A stretch of 64,000 nucleotides of DNA from Cryptomeria japonica (GCF_030272615.1 NC_081413.1:98147239-98211238), one strand, 5' to 3'; positions 45,600-58,680 are shown, counted from the stretch's first letter. Notes: generated by a model from the letters alone, not told the origin. Numbers and translations are program-made.

Positions 45600-48500
45600 C
45601 TTTCCCTTTCTAACTCCTCTATTGTCTTTGTAGCCTATTGACATTGTGTTATCATATATGTATATATGTCCATCAATGCAACACTAAAATGAGCCAGAGG
45701 TGCAAAATGTTGGGTCACATATGCATCCCACTGGCGGAGAACCTGATCTTCCTTGATAGCTCTTGCATTGGTTATTCCCAGCCCAAAAACTCCTAGTAAA
45801 TGTCCTACAAAATTCTCATACTTTTCCACTATCCTGAGGAGGGGAGATCGAATATCTGTTACATCCTTCACATACTATTGAAGCATTTCCATCTTTAACT
45901 CCAAAATGTATGTGTAAGACTGCAAATTCTTACAGTTGTCTCCACCCAAGAGGTCCTCCTTTATTATTTCTTCTTCGCCTAGACGCAAAACCTTATTTAA
46001 GACCCGCAACTACTTGCTAAAAGTGTTGAGCTTCCGCTCCCACTACTGAGAGAAAAATACTGACACTCCTCCCACTTGCATAGCCTTCTTATATTCCCTC
46101 CTACTATTCTGCAAAAATAGTCAAATTTTAGATGCATTTATTTGTGCGCATGACTTTCTTGTGGCGGCCACCTGTCTTACCTCAACCAATGCTTTTACAT
46201 CTCCCTCTGGGAGTGATGAGGTTGAAGGTAAATTATCATTTATACAAGTATCCAAAGGCCTACCCATCTCTACCAACAACTGCTTGTACTTCTCTAATTG
46301 TGCTTTGACCTCTGCATGGAAGGTGTATTCTTTTTCTATTTGCCCCTTGACAACGCTAGAAGCCAATTCCAAGGTATCTAATTCCCCCCACTTAGTCTTC
46401 TTCCCTAGTTTCACCTATGACACTTGGTACTTTGGAGAGCTCTGACCTTCTGCATGCACAGGAACTATTATATCTACAATCACCTCACCAGAACCTATTC
46501 TTGACAAATGATGTACAGTCTTGGCCTTCTTAGTTTTCCTTGGTTCTTCCGTGATTGCCTGTTGTAGTGTAACTTTTGGTAGCACTACTTTCCTTTTCTT
46601 TTTCTCGAAGGTGAATTCTAAACATTGTGGCACATCCTTATCTTTATCACCTTCATGAGGCACGATGTCAGCAGTCACTATGTGCACATTTGATTTCTCT
46701 TTTGCTTCATCTTTCTCCTCTTCTTATGTGCTCTTAGGCCCTTGAGGTGAAGCAATTTGATGGGCCAGACTGGCTTGGAGAGCAATATCAACATTCAATT
46801 GTTGCTACTTATGTAACTCTCCTAACTTATCACTGACCTCTTCTTCAAATGTCCTGCCATCTTTATCCATTTCATCCACACCTTGCTCAGCACCTATCTC
46901 TTTTAGCAAATCTTCTTGGTCCTGTGGAGTTAAGATTAACCTTTCGTCCTGCGAATCTTCAGCCTCGTTTCATTCTTTCTCTCCTCCGAGTGGCTATTGT
47001 TCCATAGGTTGTTCCTCCCCTTGGTCAAGGTCTGATTCAATGTTATGGACACTTACTGTTTTCGTGGTAGGTCTTAATACCTGTGTCCTGGGAGGCACTT
47101 TTGTTGTATCAGTTGGTGGTGGCATAGGGGCGGTAGCAGCTGGTGTCAAAATTGGAGCTTGTGCTACGACAGTAGATGGAGGTTGAGTGGGTGCACTTTT
47201 CATATCAAGAGGAGGAGGTTGTGCACTTTCATCTATTTTTCCTTGCTCATCTTCCTCTTGAGTACCCTTTTCTAGCATTTGTCCAAGTGTCGTCCTCACA
47301 GGAAGTACCTCTGCCAGTGGCACAACACCCAACCCTTCTCTCACTCCAAAATCTGCAGCCTTTTTCAAAAGCAAATTTTCTCATTTGTTCCTTGACTTTC
47401 TTCAACAATTCCTCAGTACTATCTTCGGTTTCAGCAACTTCATCTGGGACAGTTGATGTGTTCTTTTGAGAGCTAGATCTCATCTTACGGGCGTATTCCT
47501 TATAACCCCTTGACTGGAGAAAACCTAAAGCAGATTCCTTTTGCTTCCCTTTCAAAGGGCTTGGCCTAACCCTCAAGCTTAGCCATTGTCTAGTTGTATC
47601 TACAACAGATTGAGTTATTATGTCTATATCTGTATCTTCCTACGCTGACCACCTTATGAGAGAGAGAGAGGTTTCTTGTCAATTTTTTTCTCTTTATATA
47701 CAAAATCCAATAATTCACCATCATCCATTAGTTCTTTGGGGAGATTGGTCTCTATTTCAAAACTTCTAATATGAGGTACTGACAGCCTACAATAATTCTT
47801 TTCTCTAACCTCAAAACTGTCTTGGAGGTTTTCTCAAAAGTCCTCCAATCTAGGCTTATGCCCCTCATATGCTTTTGGCATGATTTATTTTAGCTTATCG
47901 TAGGGATCATAGTACTCCCTTGCATAATTAAATTCCTTAAGATTTAGATCTTGAAGCTCCTGCTTTGTTGTCTTTGCTACTTGAATCTTTGAACAAGAGA
48001 AATAACCAATAGAAACTGAGAAATCTATTCCCACCTTGTTTTTTGAGGACAAAAGGGATTGAAGGTCGAGCATCTACCTAATATATTCTAACAAAATAAT
48101 GCTATCATTGCAGTATCACAACAACACCATAGGATTCGCTGTGAATCCACTAAGCTTGATATATGTATAGCGTTGGTTCTGAATGAACCAACATGCCCAT
48201 TCTCTGATGGTTGCCATTTCTTCTGGGCTTATCATGTAACCTGTATCACCTGTGAGTTTAATGATAACAGGGAAAAGGAAGGCATCGTTTATTCTTTTAA
48301 AATGCGCCTTTGCATTGTTTAGAGGGAGTTATGAGTAATACTCCCACACCTTTTTCTGCCCTTCCTCATCTCCTAGTTGGCCCTCTATCTATAATCCCAG
48401 GAATTTACCTGCTCGGGTAGACACTCAGATAACATAGGAAGTGAAGAATAATTTCTTCGTTTGATGGACCTCCTTCATCTGCTTATGGATGTTATCAGAG

Positions 48501-49171
48501 AGAATTTGGGCCCAGTCAAAGTATTGTCTCCCTATAAGTATAGTTGTCATGAAATGGAACATCCTAGGATGGAAGTGCCGACAATCTGGCTCACTGAAGG
48601 CCTTGCTCAGCATGATAATCAAGTCTCGTTGCGGCTCCTTGAAGTCTGCCTTCAAAACATCTGTGGCTTTTAGCCCTTTCTTCCTCACCTCTTCCAACTA
48701 GTTCTCATTCCTATGCCTCTTGTTTAAAGTAATATTGTTAATCCATACCCCGACGACTTCTTCTTCGGTAGTCAGGAGTACTTCATCCCTCGCAGGGATG
48801 CCAAACACAAATCCCAACATATCCACTGATAAATTAATTACAGTTCTACCCTGATCATCTGTGCACTTTCTTGTATTTGCATTGTAGAACTATGCAATAG
48901 TCATAATGAATTCAAGGGCTTGGACTGATTATGAAAAAATGGTTGCCTCCACCAGACCTGGTCTCTTAATTCTCCTCAGCGAGGCTTTTGGCCTTGGTCA
49001 GTCTAATTGTGTCTTGATATCCTCCAAATTGATGTGCCCCACCTCTGTATCTATCACCCATTTAATTTGGTCATCCAACTTTGAAACATAGACCTACCCT
49101 TGATATTGATATTTCATGGTTACAGGAAGTTATTCCAACTCCTTGCCTCTCTTGTTGGAAGTTGGGTCCAT
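45600..49171 (-). pseudogene. Decayed gag-like/ORF1 frame of a minus-strand LTR element
   Basis: From ATG 49171 (MDPTSNKRGKELE) one frame can be followed to about 45600, about 1190 codons, with many stops. Segments in order: WVIDTEVGHINLEDIKTRL; KADFKEPQRDLIIMLSKAFS with CRHFHPRMFHFMTTILIG; SLLSSKNKVGIDFSVSIGYF; a Lys/Arg-rich part near 47500; a Pro/Thr/Ala-rich part (PTQPPSTVVAQAPILTPAAT, 47220-47080); and helical Lys/Glu/Gln-rich segments near 46400-46150. I do not recognise the family. Length, low-complexity middle and element context suggest a structural or accessory ORF. TTGCAG lies 16 nt before the ATG and could be a splice acceptor. Confidence 0.5.
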
Positions 49172-49249
49172 CTAAATGCTCTGATCTGCAAGAAAGAATC
49201 ACAAATTAATCCATTGCATATTTAAAAATATCAATAACATCATCCACCT

Positions 49250-50400
49250 TGGGACTCCAGGGTGAATAACTTCCTTTTAAGACAACTGACTTCGGAACTC
49301 TGGGGTTTTGGGGTTCTGAGGTTAGCATGGGCTTGAAAAACTAAGTCCAGAACTCTAGGGTTTTGAGGTAGATAAAATAAATGAAGTTCGGAACTCCAGG
49401 GTTCTAGGGTAAATAGGAAAGGCTGACTTCAGGACTTCGGGGTTCCGGAGTCCTAGGGTAGTTCAATAGGGTGCCAAGAAGATGCTTCAAAACTCCGGGG
49501 CTTCAGGGTTCCAAGATTAAAGCAGTGCCCAAAAAAGGAAAGGACCTCAGGACTCTAGGGTTTCAAGGTTGGGGGTAGTTCACTTGTAGGTTTTAATATG
49601 ATCCAAAACTCTGAGGTTTTGGGGTAAAGGCACGACAAAAGGGAATCAACCTTGGGACTCCGAGGTTCCAGGGTTCTAAGGTGAAGAAAACTACCCAACC
49701 CGGAACTCAGGGGGTTTGGGGTTCTGGGATGAACAAGAAAAGCTAGGGCACATGGAAAAACATTCAAAACAAGGAAAATCTAATCTAAAAAATAAAAGAA
49801 AATAAAAGATCTAAACATGAAAACATAAGGAAGGAGAAAAAAATCTACCAACCTAGTGGGAGAAAACACGCAAAATCTCAACAACACGGAGGCGCGAAGT
49901 CGGGAGGTCGCAACTGGAAGCTTTGAAAAACTTGAGTGCACAAATGAACCCAGAAAATTTCATTCCTCCTATTTATACCCCCCCGGAACTTCATCCGTAT
50001 GATCACCTTAAACAAGACCTCGAGAGTCTAGGGTTCTGGACTTTTGAGGCGATAAACAAAAAGAAAACAAAACTCACCTTGGGAATTTGGGGTGAAAGCC
50101 AACAAAACACCAACATACCTCAAGACTCTAGGGTTTCCAAGACAACACAACTTCAGGACTCTGGGGGGTTTGGGATTTTGAAGTTGTTAACAACAAAACA
50201 TGAAGAACTCAAGATTTTGGGGTTCCGAAGTTCCGAGGCTTAAATGAAAAAAGACAAGGCACAAATTTGGGACTCCAGGGATCCGGGGTTTTGAGGTAGT
50301 GACAAACATAACAAACACCTACTCTGGGGTTCTAGGGTAGGACCTCAAAAACAAACAAAGGACTCCTTGGGACTCCGGGGTTCCGGGGTGTCCAGGCAAA
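49250..50400 (-). repeat. G-rich degenerate array upstream of the gag-like frame
   Basis: About 18 copies of a motif like GGACTCCGGGGTTCCGGGGT (plus strand), at 49252, 49296, 49351, 49390, 49431, 49488, 49550, 49604, 49653, 49701, 50028, 50124, 50153, 50210, 50267, 50320 and 50370. Spacers of 20-60 bp differ between copies; 49760-50020 has no copy. Many copies hold two to four GGG/GGGG runs. The array lies just upstream of ATG 49171 on the element's strand, so it is in the leader. Confidence 0.8.
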
Positions 50401-53400
50401 AACTAAAAAAAAACAAAGCTATAGAAAGCAAAAAGAGGGACCCATATTTTCAAGACAAGGAAACTAATGGGGTTAGGTATGCAGGGCATAACAAGTATGA
50501 GATAATATTTTTGGGATTTTTCTAATTGGCTGGTAGTTTTCCATAGTTTTGGCTTTAATTTTTATTTAATCCCTTCTTTGTGCATTGTCGAGGGTTGGCA
50601 TCTCTACGAATTTTTGATTGAGGATTTTGGATTTCTGATTGATTGAGCTTGGAATTGGATTGTTGGAGTGGATTGGATTGCTTTCTCTTCTTCAATCATA
50701 TTTTTCATCACTTCTAGATCCAATTTGGAGGGTCTGTCCCTTTCGCAATTTTTTTTTATTTTCAGAAGGATTTGTTCTCCGTGTTTGCATTGTGCTCGAT
50801 TGAAAGATTGTTTGTGGGGAATATTTTAATGCTTAAGATTCATTCTTGGGTTTGGGAAAATAATTAATATAATTTAAATATGTTTGTGAGTTCTACTGTT
50901 AATTTTGAATATAGTGTGTTGTCAACAATGTTTATATGTTTGTATTCTCCGTTTCTCTGTTAATGATTTGAGATTCCCCTTCCTTGTGGTCTTGTTTTCC
51001 CTTAGAGTGCTTCATCATTGTTGTCTTATTCTTAATTGTGCTCTATTTCATCTCTCTGATCTGAAATGTGAGTAGGGAGCAAATTATGAGCAGTTTGTGG
51101 TTAATTTGTGTGAAGGAGGTGCAAGGATTTGTTGTTTAATCTTGTTGGTTGACTTGGTGATTTAAATTTAATTTTGTCTTAGTATTATTTTCATCCTCCT
51201 ACACCTTTTGGGAGCATCCCTTGGTTGCATGTGAGTTCCCATGCATTTCTAGGCAAGTTTGACACCTATTTGACACCTATTTGACACCTTTTTCCTTATT
51301 TTTGGCTCTAAAACCCAGAATGTTGGGGAATTAACCTAAAATGCCATTATTAAGACCCAAAATGCTAAATGAATAACCATGAACACCAATTTGACTCCCA
51401 GGAACACTAATCTAAGTTCTGAGAGCACTGAACTGCTCTAGGATGCAGGGATTTGCCGTTTGGGTCATGATGTTTGATTTATCTGATTTTGGGGTTTTAC
51501 CAGAGGCATTTTGTGATTTAATTGAGTTCCTCATATGTGTTTATGATTTCATATTAATCTTCACATATTTATTTTGTGCTTCAATAGTAGGTTTTGTGCC
51601 TTACCATTGAGGGGATTGTTCATATGATGAGTTGCTCCAACGAGAGGAAGATTGCCTCACTGTTGAGGAATGTTTATGATAGATTGAGTGGGATATTATC
51701 ACCTCAGTGTTGAGGATTGGATTTTCTCTTAGATTGGTCTTTCTTTTATACCTATGCTTTAGTTCCTTGATTGCCATGCTTGGTGAAATTTCTTGATTTG
51801 TATGTCTCTTGTGAGCCTTCTTGTTGTGGTTTCGATGTTATTGGTTGTTTTGCACCTTGGTTTACCATGGCTTGTTGGGTTTTGAGCCCATGTTCAATTT
51901 TTGCATTATTATGTTGTTACCCTAAAGGTCGAGGATCATTCTAGGGGAGTGGGCTTCCAAGTGATTGGTTGGGATTGTGTGGAGTAGATGGCCAGGTTAC
52001 CCAAAGTCTAGATCACCGAAATATCTCATTGGGAGTTTATGCTTGTAATCAAGTGATAATATAATTAATAATTCTTGGGGTTTGGGTAGAAAAGTTTATC
52101 TTAATAATATAATAAATGGTTGGTGGCCCATCTACCTTGCCCAGTGGTAGAGATTCCGAATAGAATTGGGAAGGCCTTGGTAACCTAGGTAAGATAATCT
52201 CCCTTACTCCATAGAGGTTGAGATAGCTCCACATGTGCATCTAGGATTATCGAGATAGGTGCCCAGGTTCCCATTTATCGCATGTGATGACACTCTTTTC
52301 CCTACATGTAGATCCTAGTTCCTTATGTATTTCTTGATGGTATGCCTTTGAAAGTTTATTGAGTTGTGATTAGCATTGTGATGCGATTTGGTTTATTATT
52401 CACGGTTGTTTCCTTGTGGTTGTCATGTTTAGTCCCTTGGTTGTTAGGTGCTAGCCTAGGTCTAGAGTGTGAGTTAGAACCCCATGTCATCTCCTAGCAT
52501 GCGTGGTGGTACCTATTTGGTTCCACATGGTCGAGTGGTTTGATGCCTTCTTCCATTGGGATGTTCATTATTGGATGATAGCATGCGTGGATTTTGATTT
52601 AATGTACCTTATTATATGAATGGATCTTGAAGCATATTCTTGTATCAATGTAGCATGAAGAAGATGTAATTGTAATAGATGTTATGTACTCTCGTATCAT
52701 GTAATCATATGTATTAGGACATGATGTAGTTGAGATTATGTTGGGAAGAGGAGGTATTCATTGTACTATTTGTGTTGTAGAGAATGAACATGATGTAAGA
52801 AATAGAGATTGAGATTTTTTGTTGGAATAAGGATGTTTGATGGTTAACTTATGTGTATTCTTGTTGTAAAGATTTCATGGTGATTATCTTATTATATATA
52901 TTGCCTTATTGGAAAGGAAATTAATGGATGTTGTAATAGAATTCTTGGAAATTTTGGAAATGTGTAGTTACTTTGTTAGAATGCATATCTATTCCTAAGG
53001 AAATGAATTCGATTTGTACATGTGTTGAGTGATGCTATCTAGATACATATGGTGATAGATGATTAATAAAGAAAGAGGATTAGGAACATTTAGATTTGGT
53101 GTTTTAAAATGAATTTAAATATTATGGTTAAATGGGGATATGTGAATGTATGTAGATGATGTATTTGAGTAGTGACAGTTGATATACCCTAGGGAAGAAT
53201 GGATGTATGCATTGATATGTTAGCATTATGTTGTTATTTTTCGCTTGCACGGTATGATCATGTGTTATGTTATTTAGTTCATGTGCTTATTTATGGATGG
53301 ATAGTTAGATGGATACGTATCTTGTAATCTTATGAGTGGTAATAGTTGATGTTTAAAAAACAAAATCTCTATTAGTATGTTAGATATGTTTATTTCTCTA

Positions 53401-53422
53401 GGGTATTTTGGTGGGCATTACA
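50401..53422. other. Right part of the 10.1-kb insertion
   Basis: About 3 kb without a gene; T/G-rich, LTR-like. 51620-51720 repeats the phrase ATTGAGGGGATTG / CTGTTGAGGAATG / AGTGTTGAGGATTGG. It ends ...GGTGGGCATTACA. No copy of the left end TGTAGTGCCCCTCCC is seen here. Confidence 0.4.
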
Positions 53423-53427
53423 ATGAT

Positions 53428-54642
53428 GGGATGATCTGCATAGAATTAATGTCCTTATTTATTTTTCCAGCCTATCTATAACATGGAGAGCATGTGAAGT
53501 GGGGTTTGGTAGGTTGGGATAATTGTTCTCACTCATTCATAAAATTTCTTTCATTGATCGAGTTGAAGTGAGAAACACATTCTTCTTCTACAATTTTTCA
53601 TCCTTGGAGTCTGAGTGGAATTGGGTGTTGAAGAAGATGTAGGATAACTTCTCCCTACAAATGCTTAAGCCATTAGTGGCTTTTGGGGGGAAGGCTACAA
53701 AAGAACAACTTAATCTTGTTTTCAAGTTTGTAGACTTAGAATTCCTTCATCAAGTGGCTGTCATTTTAGGAGATGGGTTTTTGAATGCTGAATATAGGTA
53801 CAAAAAAAATGTAGAGATCACCTCCATGTTTTTGGTTTAGTTCCTTGGGTTGGGTACCAAGGAAGATGCCTACTAGTTGGAGAACCAATGTGTGCAAGAA
53901 GAATGATATTGGATTTTGGCATCCATCATCACCATCGCTAGGCGAGGGGAAGACTTTGTGGTCCCCAGTGGCAATTGTCTTCACTTAGGGGAATTCATTC
54001 CTCCTCTATGACCATTCTTCATTTGGGGTGCCATGGAAGATAAGGAAATGCGTCGAGAAACAACTCATATTAGGTTGAGTAGAATTAAGGACTACCTTAG
54101 AGAAAGGGAAGCAAGAGCTCATTGCGAGGAGGTGGAGCCATAGTTGAAGAATAGGAAATGAAAGAAGGAGGATCAAAAGCTTAAACAAGGGTATCTTGTG
54201 GGGTCTAAGAAATCCAAGAGGCTAATGGTAGAGGTTGTGTCCTAGGAGACATCTGATCGAGGGACGTAGAGCGTTGCAATTGAATCTCATGCGATGTCTA
54301 GTTGGGGATAAGAAATGGGTGGACACTCTTTTTTTCATGTGAGTGTTTGTTCTTGCATGGGAAAATCTATAGTTTTTTGTCTGGATCTTTAATGATTTCT
54401 TGGTCATTTTTTGAAGGCTATAGGCCAGTCGTTGTAGTTGACTATAAAATTTATATTTTTTTGTATATTCGTTGGTTGTGTTTGGGTGATTTGGGTTGTA
54501 GCAGATGGGATATTTTTTTACTCTTGATATGTGCTTCAATGTTATAATTTGAGTTCTCATGTTTTGTCTTGTATAGTTGACTAAAGGATGTAAATTTTTG
54601 ATATTATTAATAAAATGCATTAATACTTTACTGATAAAAAAA
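53428..54642 (+). mobile_element. 3' end of the LINE-like copy interrupted at 43314
   Basis: 53428-53640 is homologous to 41937-42150 (GGGATGATCTGCATAGAATT...). The sequence then continues as single-copy LINE-like DNA: decayed coding text with a Lys/Glu/Arg-rich stretch (LREREARAHCEEVEP, KKSKRLMVE) and a 3' end ATTAATAAAATGC...ACTGATAAAAAAAA with an A-tail at 54635-54642. The tail shows plus-strand orientation. Confidence 0.6.
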
Positions 54643-55029
54643 ATGGGCGTGGCTAATCTAGGTCCAAAACGACTCACTAACCTTTGTGTTATACACTTTT
54701 CTGAAAAATGAAAGATGTAGCTAGTTCTGTCGAGCATGACCAAGACCTATAATTTTCGACTAACCTTCGTGTTATGCGGAAATCATGACTTTTTGAAGCT
54801 AGTTTAGCTACAACCAAAATTAATGATAGAAATATGTTTTAAAGTCATTCATACAAAATAGTGTAAAATAAAAAATATGTACAAGTATGCATGTTTCTTT
54901 TCTACAACTGCATAACAAATATATAAATAATAAACAAACCATAAAAGCTACTTATTTATTAGGAAACATTTAAACTATTATTTTTTTGACTAAGATAAAA
55001 AAGGATTTTTGAAAGAGTCCTCAACATTT
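54643..55029. other. AT-rich spacer
   Basis: No gene. Two similar phrases (CGACTCACTAACCTTTGTGTTATAC at 54669 and CGACTAACCTTCGTGTTATGC at 54757) make a loose 88-bp repeat. The rest is AT-rich. Confidence 0.4.
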
Positions 55030-55047
55030 TTTAATATTTAAAGTATT

Positions 55048-56075
55048 TTTTTTTTCAATAAAATTGGGCAAGCCACTAAACTTTATTATTATATTTCATA
55101 AATTTTTACAATGGGTTCAAACAACATACCAACAGGAAAGAACCCGCAAGAAAACCTCAGGTTGTAGCCTTAACTACAAAAAAACTAGAACTACCCTTAC
55201 ATAATTTGTTACATATTGCGCAAAAACCACCCAAACCCATACATCTGAAAACTATACAAAGAGGTCCCATAGGACATGTCTAGATACAAAGCCAACTCGC
55301 TGCAAAATAAAGAGCTGGATAACAAAAAAATCCACCAGTAGATCTTGTAGAAACACCAAGGAGCCAATAACTAATGCCAATTTGGAAGCTTCTGCCAATT
55401 ACAAAGTGGATATTTAGATATCAAAGAGAAACTCCTCAAAAAGGACATAAAGAGGTACGATGTAGCCAAAACTCCAGCTCCATCTCTGCATCAAAAAACC
55501 ATACCACAACTCTAAGATAAAGCAGTTAGACATGTAAAAACCAAGAACTAGTGCTCTCCACCGGAGGATCATGAGCTACATCCGGAGGAGGATCAACCCT
55601 TAGGGGAAATTCCAACCGAGCAGGAGTAGAACACAAGAAGCTCAAAGAAAGCAACAAATGTAAAGCCTCAAAAACAACCCAGGCTTTGTCCACATACTGA
55701 ACAAGAACCAGATACAACAGAAAGTCCATAGAAGCCCGTGTATCTTCCATGGTGTCACATATCAGCCCCATTCTTAATTCATACAATAATTGACTAGACC
55801 AACCATTACCCATGAGCTCGTGGCGAGGAAGAAAACCACCATAATAAAAAGACCCCACATCAAAATGATAATCAGCCAATGTAGAAGAAACCATATCCCG
55901 ATTACATACTGACGAAAAAATGAACGTGGAAACTAGGAGGCAGACCAAATCAACATCAAGTAAAACATCATAGTAGATTGTAACAAACCGAAACAAAAGC
56001 TCAACATAAGAAATATGAGGGCAAATTTCCAACCAACGACACCCCAAAAGCTTGCGGAATTCAAAAGCCACCACA
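55048..56075 (-). mobile_element. 5'-truncated retroposed copy (LINE-like) with 18-bp TSD
   Basis: TTTAATATTTAAAGTATT occurs at 55030-55047 and 56076-56093 and flanks a 1028-bp block. On the minus strand the block starts inside an open frame (56074) and ends with AATAAAG (55088-55082), CAATTTTATTG and a tail of A (55057-55048). This is the signature of target-primed reverse transcription with 5' truncation. The 3' end phrase GTTTAGTGGCTTGCCCAATT is of plant-LINE style, but a processed mRNA copy is possible. Confidence 0.85.
55526..56074 (-). pseudogene. Unrecognised 182-codon frame in the retroposed copy
   Basis: Open from the 5' junction (first codon GTG, no ATG there) to a stop at 55526. 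Hydrophobic and rich in Leu, Val, Tyr and Cys (VELLFRFVTIYYDVLLDVDL, MDFLLYLVLVQYVDKAWVVF), ending in VDPPPDVAHDPPVESTSSWF. I do not recognise it. No stop in 182 codons means it is either recent or partly chance. As the source frame is cut at the junction, it is a C-terminal fragment at best. Confidence 0.4.
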
Positions 56076-56093
56076 TTTAATATTTAAAGTATT

Positions 56094-57799
56094 GTTACTA
56101 ATATATTTTAATTTTATTTCCAATCTAACAAACTTTAAACATCAAATTTGACAGTATTTTTTTCAATTATATTAATATATTTTTTAAAGTTATGATATAT
56201 CTACAATCTATAATAATATAATAATATTTTTTTAAAAATTATATAAAATAATACTCTACAATCTATCATAATTAAAAAAAGAATCTATTTGTTTATATTT
56301 TAATATAACCCCTACTATTAAAACCACCATTTTGTGACTGAACATGTCAATCCTCCACCTGTGTGGGTGAACATTTCAATCCTCTAATTTATTTTGTTAT
56401 TAATTGTGCAAAAGTGTAGCTAATATATTAAGTGTTTTGATGGATCTTGACTAAGATTTCCATTCCTTGTGAATTAGGAGCACAAATTTTATATTCCTAA
56501 GGATGATATCCACCACTTTACATACCTTTCACTTCTAGTGAGGAAATACATAATACATAATATTTCCATTCCATGATCACATTCCCTTGTCCTTTTCCTC
56601 CTACATGCCTTTAAAGTTAATGGAACATTGGGTGTTCTAAGCACCATGAGTGTGTGCCCCATTAGAAAAGACAGGGGTTTGCAAGAGGACAATTTAAGTG
56701 GCAATAAGTATGATAAATACATATATGAATACACGCATGGGGCAAAAGATAAGTGTATGCTCTCACACTATAATAGACTGATAATATGTTTTTTTCTTGC
56801 AATGTGTTTAGTTTTCCCTATCAGGTATAATAAGGATCCTAAAATGAATGAATTATTAGTACAAATGGCCCACTTTTTATCTAGCATATATACTATTTAT
56901 ATGACTCATTTTCATTTAAAGAAGAGATTCTAAGTTCCATTATGGTGAGATTCACTTTATCCTAACTCTTTTTCTTTCTTTTTTTCGGTCTCTTTGTAAA
57001 GTAGGAGAGAAAGTCCCATCATCATTTATGGGTTAAAAAAAGTAAATGGCTCATAAATCAATGCCACTAAGTGTGTCTTCGTTTTAAGAAAGTATTTTTT
57101 ATAATATATATTTTTCGCTTTGATTGAATGGGTTTATACTAAAATTATTTACTTTGATTGGATGGATTTATACTAAAAACAAACTTTTGTCTTCTAACTT
57201 CTTTATCATATGAAAAGAAGTGCATATAATATCATATGAAAAGAAGTGCATATAATAGTTTGATGGATAATTTTTTTATGTGAGGTGGCCATTAATTTTT
57301 TTTAAAGTGGTACCATGATTTGAGAGGTTGTCAATGTCTAGTAGCGATTTCTTCCAAGCTTTTAGGCAAGATTATTTTTTATATATTTTCAGTAGTAATT
57401 AAATATTGGAACTTTATTTGGCAAGATTAAAGTGACCATGGAGAACATTTTGCAAAAGGTGAGCAAGATTGTCATAGAAAAGTGACTTATGTTCCATTTA
57501 AAAAAAATATTCAGAAAAGTGTTAAAAGATCTTGATTTCTACATAAGTCAAGGGAGATTACTTTATGTTATAGTTTACATTTAAATAATGTAGGAATACA
57601 AGAAAGGATTGAAAATAAAGTGTATATGAAAAAGGGGAAGAATCAAAAGACATGTAAGTCACTTTCTTCTTGTACAACGAATAATGATGAGCTGGGTTTG
57701 AAGTAAGTTGAAGTAATTATCTATAGGAAGTTCAAAGTAGAGAGGTTCTAGACTTTAAGTTGGATTTGAGAATTTAAACACAATTTGAACTTCTATATG
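56094..57799. other. AT-rich intergenic DNA
   Basis: No gene supported. Small direct repeats: CATATGAAAAGAAGTGCATATAAT twice near 57208 and 57233, TTTTGATTGGATGGATTTATACT-like twice near 57120 and 57150. Short frames at 56489-56933 overlap on both strands and lack motifs. Confidence 0.45.
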
Positions 57800-58680
57800 C
57801 TCATAGGGTTTATTAAGAAGTTTGCAACATTCATCAAAGTGTTGACTTTATCCAAATTTACCCTTCCATCTTCTACCATGTCATGATCAAAATGGTATTG
57901 GACATCAATGTGCTTTGTCCATAAGTGGAAGGTTGGATTCTTTGCCAAACTTATGACACTTTGATTATCACAAAAAATATTGATAAACCTTACATCAAGC
58001 CCAACATCAAAACATAATCTCTTGAGTTAAGTGGCTTTCTTACGAGCATGAGTAACTACCATTTACTTTGCTTTTGTCATGGACAAGCTATTACAACTTT
58101 TCGCTTACTTATCCAACTTATAGAACCACCAAACATCAATGAAAACATATCCACTAGTGGATCTTATATAGTCAATGTCACCTACCCAATTTGAGTTCAC
58201 AATCCACAAATAAAAATTGAATTCCCAGGGCTTCTAGGATAATCATGAAAATATAATGAATACTTTGAAGTACACTACAAATATGTAAACACTATCTTTA
58301 CTACATCCCAATGTACCCATCAAGGATTAGCCATAAATTGGCCAAGGAATCCCACATCTTGGGAAATGTTTAGCCTTACATAGACCATAACATACATCAA
58401 ATTACCAAAACCACTCACATAAGGTACTTTGGTCATGTCTTCCATCTCAATAGGAGATTTTGGAAAATCCTCCACATATAACTTCATACCTTACAAAATA
58501 AGAATACACCATGGTCTACAAGTTTTTATTTTGAATATCTCCACAATTGAGTTTACATACTCTAGCTCAACCAAAATTTTCTATTAGCTCTATCTCTTCT
58601 AGTCTCCATCCTCAAAATGTACCTAGTTGCCCCTAAATGTATCATTTAAAACTATGCTAACAATTGAGACTTATTTTTGA
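57800..58680 (-). mobile_element. Ty1/Copia RT-RNase H fragment
   Basis: On the minus strand the text follows the end of Copia pol. RT end: YVSGFGNLMYVMVYVRLNIS then VGFLGQFMANP (58440-58340). RNase H: DWAGDIDYIRSTSGYVFIDV (58200-58140), SMTKAK-MVVTHARKKAT-LKRL, CDNQSVISLAKNPTFHLWTK with HIDVQYHF (57980-57890), ending near FLINP (57806). At least four in-frame stops. The Copia catalytic Asp of DWAGD and the CDNQSA-type motif remain readable. Upstream (58680-58500) is only faintly recognisable. Old internal fragment without LTRs. Confidence 0.8.

Larger units (their letters stand above)
43315..53422. mobile_element. 10.1-kb insertion with TG...CA ends and TSD ATGAT
   Basis: The uninterrupted copy of the surrounding duplication reads TAATGAGGATGGTACAATGG (41918-41937). 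In copy 2 this text is split: TAATGAGGATACTATGAT | TGTAGTGCCC ... GGGCATTACA | ATGATGGGATG. The 5-bp ATGAT flanks both sides (43310-43314, 53423-53427). Size, ends and TSD are those of an LTR element or nested group. I cannot see two matching LTRs at its edges, so it may be one long solo LTR or a deleted element with others nested in it. A minus-strand gag-like frame lies inside. Confidence 0.75.
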
